Origin: Bacteroidota bacterium
GTDB taxonomy: Bacteria; Bacteroidota; Bacteroidia; Bacteroidales; JAKIYJ01
Reading direction: 5' to 3'
Length of the DNA stretch: 6,673 nucleotides
Assembly: GCA_022708585.1 (NCBI GenBank)
Contig: JAKIYJ010000083.1
Span: 1-6,673 of the forward strand
The position numbers were made by a program, and so were the translations under genes. Below the pieces are notes generated by a model. That model searched no databases and had not been told where the DNA came from. It saw only the letters and a list, made by a program, of their open reading frames with translations. Position 1 is the first letter of the stretch, and every line of letters starts with the position of its first letter. Shown here piece after piece: positions 5,210 through 6,673 of the stretch.

Positions 5210-6673
5210 ATGCATAAAAATATGGCAAAAACTTCAAAAAACCGCGCATCCAAGAATGCATATATAAGTCCGAGTCAGATGACAATAGAAGGATTTGAAA
5301 GTCCCTTTGAACAAGAATTAGATTCAAATAATCGCTGGGTTAAATTGGCTAAACAAATTCCATGGGATTTGTTAGTAAACACTTATCAATCACAGCTTAA
5401 CAACAGCCAAAGAGGAGCAGAAGGGATTAGCCCTCGTGTTGCCATAGGAGCAATGATACTGAAACATATCTGCAATATGAGTGATCGTGAAACAGTAATG
5501 CAGATTCAAGAAAACATTTACATGCAGTATTTTATTGGGTACAGCAGTTTTTGTAAAGAGGAACCGTTTGATCCTTCGTTGTTTGTGGAGTTCAGGAAAA
5601 GGTTAGGCATTGAGCAAATCAATTCCATTAACGAAAAAATACTAAGGTTAGCACAAGACCGAACACAAAACTTTTCTAATGAAGAAGATAGCAGCCCATC
5701 AAACCCTCAAGAAAGCGATGAGGGCGACGAAAGTGATTCTGAAAAACTAAACGACACTGATGTGCCTGTATCGGTACCACACAAGGGAAAACTTATCATA
5801 GATGCTACAGCCTGCCCACAGGATATAGCCTATCCAACTGATTTGAATTTATTGAATGATGCGCGAGAAAAGTCGGAGCAGTTGATTGATAAATTATATT
5901 CACCATCACTGCATAAATCAAAGCCACGCACCGACAGGAAAGAAGCTCGAAAGTTTTATCTTAAGACAGCACAGAAAAAGAATAAAACAAAAAAAGAAAT
6001 ACGCAAAGCTGTTAAAAAACAATTGAGTTATTTGAAAAGAAATCTTAAAAGCATTAATAATTTGTTGGATTCATATTCCGTAGTACCGCTTGATAAAAAA
6101 GATTACAAATATTTTCTTGTTATCAATACATTATATGAACAGCAGCAAAAAATGTTTACAGAAAGGACACACAGCATAGAAGATCGTATAGTAAGCATAC
6201 ACCAACCACATGTTCGTCCTATTGTAAGAGGCAAAACCAATGCGAATGTTGAGTTTGGATCAAAAATAAATGTATCGCTGATGAATGGTTTTGCTTTTTT
6301 GGATGATTTGTCATGGGACGCATTCAATGAAGGGACACGGCTCATATCTTCAGTAGAAAAATATAAAAAACGCTTTGGGTATTATCCTGAAGAGGTCTTG
6401 GCTGATAAAATATACTGCAACAGATCAAATAGAAAGGAACTGAAACTGCTTGGTATTAAGCTAAGAGCAAAGCCATTAGGAAGGCCAAAGGCAGTGGATG
6501 TAGAACACGTAAGACCGGGCGAAAGAAATCCAATTGAGGGATTGTTTGGTCAAGCCAAGACAGCGTACGTGATGAACCGAATCAAAGCAAGGCTTCAACA
6601 AACAAGCGAATCATGGATAGCCACAATTGTTTTAGCACTCAACCTGGTTAAATTAATCAGGTTGAGGTTCTAT
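5210..6673 (+). CDS. IS5/IS1182-like DDE transposase, 3' end beyond window
   Basis: An open frame of 488 codons runs from ATG at 5210 to the window end without a stop. Residues about 40-135 form a DUF772/InsH-type N-terminal domain (ISPRVAIGAMILKHI, DPSLFVEFRKRLG). An acidic linker follows at about 155-185. The RNase H-like catalytic domain then shows the DDE triad: D198 in LIIDAT, D399 in EVLADKIYCNRSNRKE and E443 in GERNPIEGLFGQAK. A Lys-rich, probably helical insertion (about 235-285) lies between the first and second Asp. The enzyme should cut and join the ends of its own element. All catalytic parts are intact, and at E443 plus 45 residues it is probably close to its natural C terminus. 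An alternative start is the ATG at 5222; the first in-frame stop upstream is at 5162-5164. The exact IS family cannot be fixed without the right end. Confidence 0.9.
   Translation, partial: MHKNMAKTSKNRASKNAYISPSQMTIEGFESPFEQELDSNNRWVKLAKQIPWDLLVNTYQSQLNNSQRGAEGISPRVAIGAMILKHICNMSDRETVMQIQENIYMQYFIGYSSFCKEEPFDPSLFVEFRKRLGIEQINSINEKILRLAQDRTQNFSNEEDSSPSNPQESDEGDESDSEKLNDTDVPVSVPHKGKLIIDATACPQDIAYPTDLNLLNDAREKSEQLIDKLYSPSLHKSKPRTDRKEARKFYLKTAQKKNKTKKEIRKAVKKQLSYLKRNLKSINNLLDSYSVVPLDKKDYKYFLVINTLYEQQQKMFTERTHSIEDRIVSIHQPHVRPIVRGKTNANVEFGSKINVSLMNGFAFLDDLSWDAFNEGTRLISSVEKYKKRFGYYPEEVLADKIYCNRSNRKELKLLGIKLRAKPLGRPKAVDVEHVRPGERNPIEGLFGQAKTAYVMNRIKARLQQTSESWIATIVLALNLVKLIRLRFY

Larger units (their letters stand above)
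5144..6673 (+). mobile_element. Insertion sequence, left part, IS5/IS1182-like
   Basis: A sharp change occurs near 5144, where GGGTCTGCTGAATAATTC begins. Sequences starting with GGGTCTGCTGAA-like bases are typical of the left terminal inverted repeat of IS5-superfamily elements, and a DDE transposase starts 66 bp further on. Preceding TTA or TTTA (5140-5143) could be part of a target-site duplication, as short T/A-rich duplications occur in this superfamily. The right end lies outside the window, so neither the terminal repeat nor the duplication can be confirmed. The element is visibly richer in GC than its left flank, consistent with later arrival. Confidence 0.75.

Noticed and set aside
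6103..6345. Minus-strand open frame of 80 codons
   Set aside because: It is antisense to the catalytic domain of the transposase.

Overview
The window looks like part of the chromosome of an anaerobic member of the Bacteroidota, most likely Bacteroidales. The DNA is very AT-rich, and the starts lack Shine-Dalgarno sequences. Matches to the Bacteroidota -7 promoter element TAnnTTTG lie just upstream of two genes. The main enzyme is a maturase of [FeFe] hydrogenase, which implies anaerobic hydrogen metabolism. The taxonomic call is inferred from these traits and from protein style, not from a marker gene.

Five well-supported genes occupy positions 199-4972, all on the minus strand. In transcription order they are hydG (radical SAM tyrosine lyase that makes CO and cyanide for the hydrogenase H-cluster), two tandem paralogous TM1266-like small proteins (86 and 88 aa), a membrane-anchored calcineurin-like metallophosphoesterase, and, after a 223-bp AT-rich gap, an NtrC-type sigma-54 response regulator that has no DNA-binding domain. 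The first four are spaced 23, 97 and 30 bp apart and could form one transcript from a candidate promoter just upstream of hydG. The regulator appears to have its own promoter. hydE, hydF and the hydrogenase structural genes are not in the window.

On the right, a different kind of DNA begins at about 5144: the left end of an insertion sequence, followed by a plus-strand DDE transposase that is still open at the window end. Its GC content is visibly higher than that of the flank. The element sits about 170 bp upstream of hydG, pointing away from it, and may separate hydG from its former upstream neighbours.

The non-coding parts hold some structure. A short element with the core CTTTTC(A/G)GAGTG occurs three times (78-98, 1468-1489 in reverse, 1583-1601). 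Two of these copies form a perfect 12-bp inverted repeat enclosing three tandem 21-22-bp AT-rich repeats between the phosphoesterase and the regulator. Four copies of the octamer AGATAATA (one imperfect) lie in and upstream of the hydG promoter. I found no RNA genes or CRISPR arrays. The most interesting points are the duplicated TM1266-like genes, the HTH-less regulator with an altered GAFTGA loop, and the repeat-bearing intergenic region. None of them amounts to a demonstrated new system.
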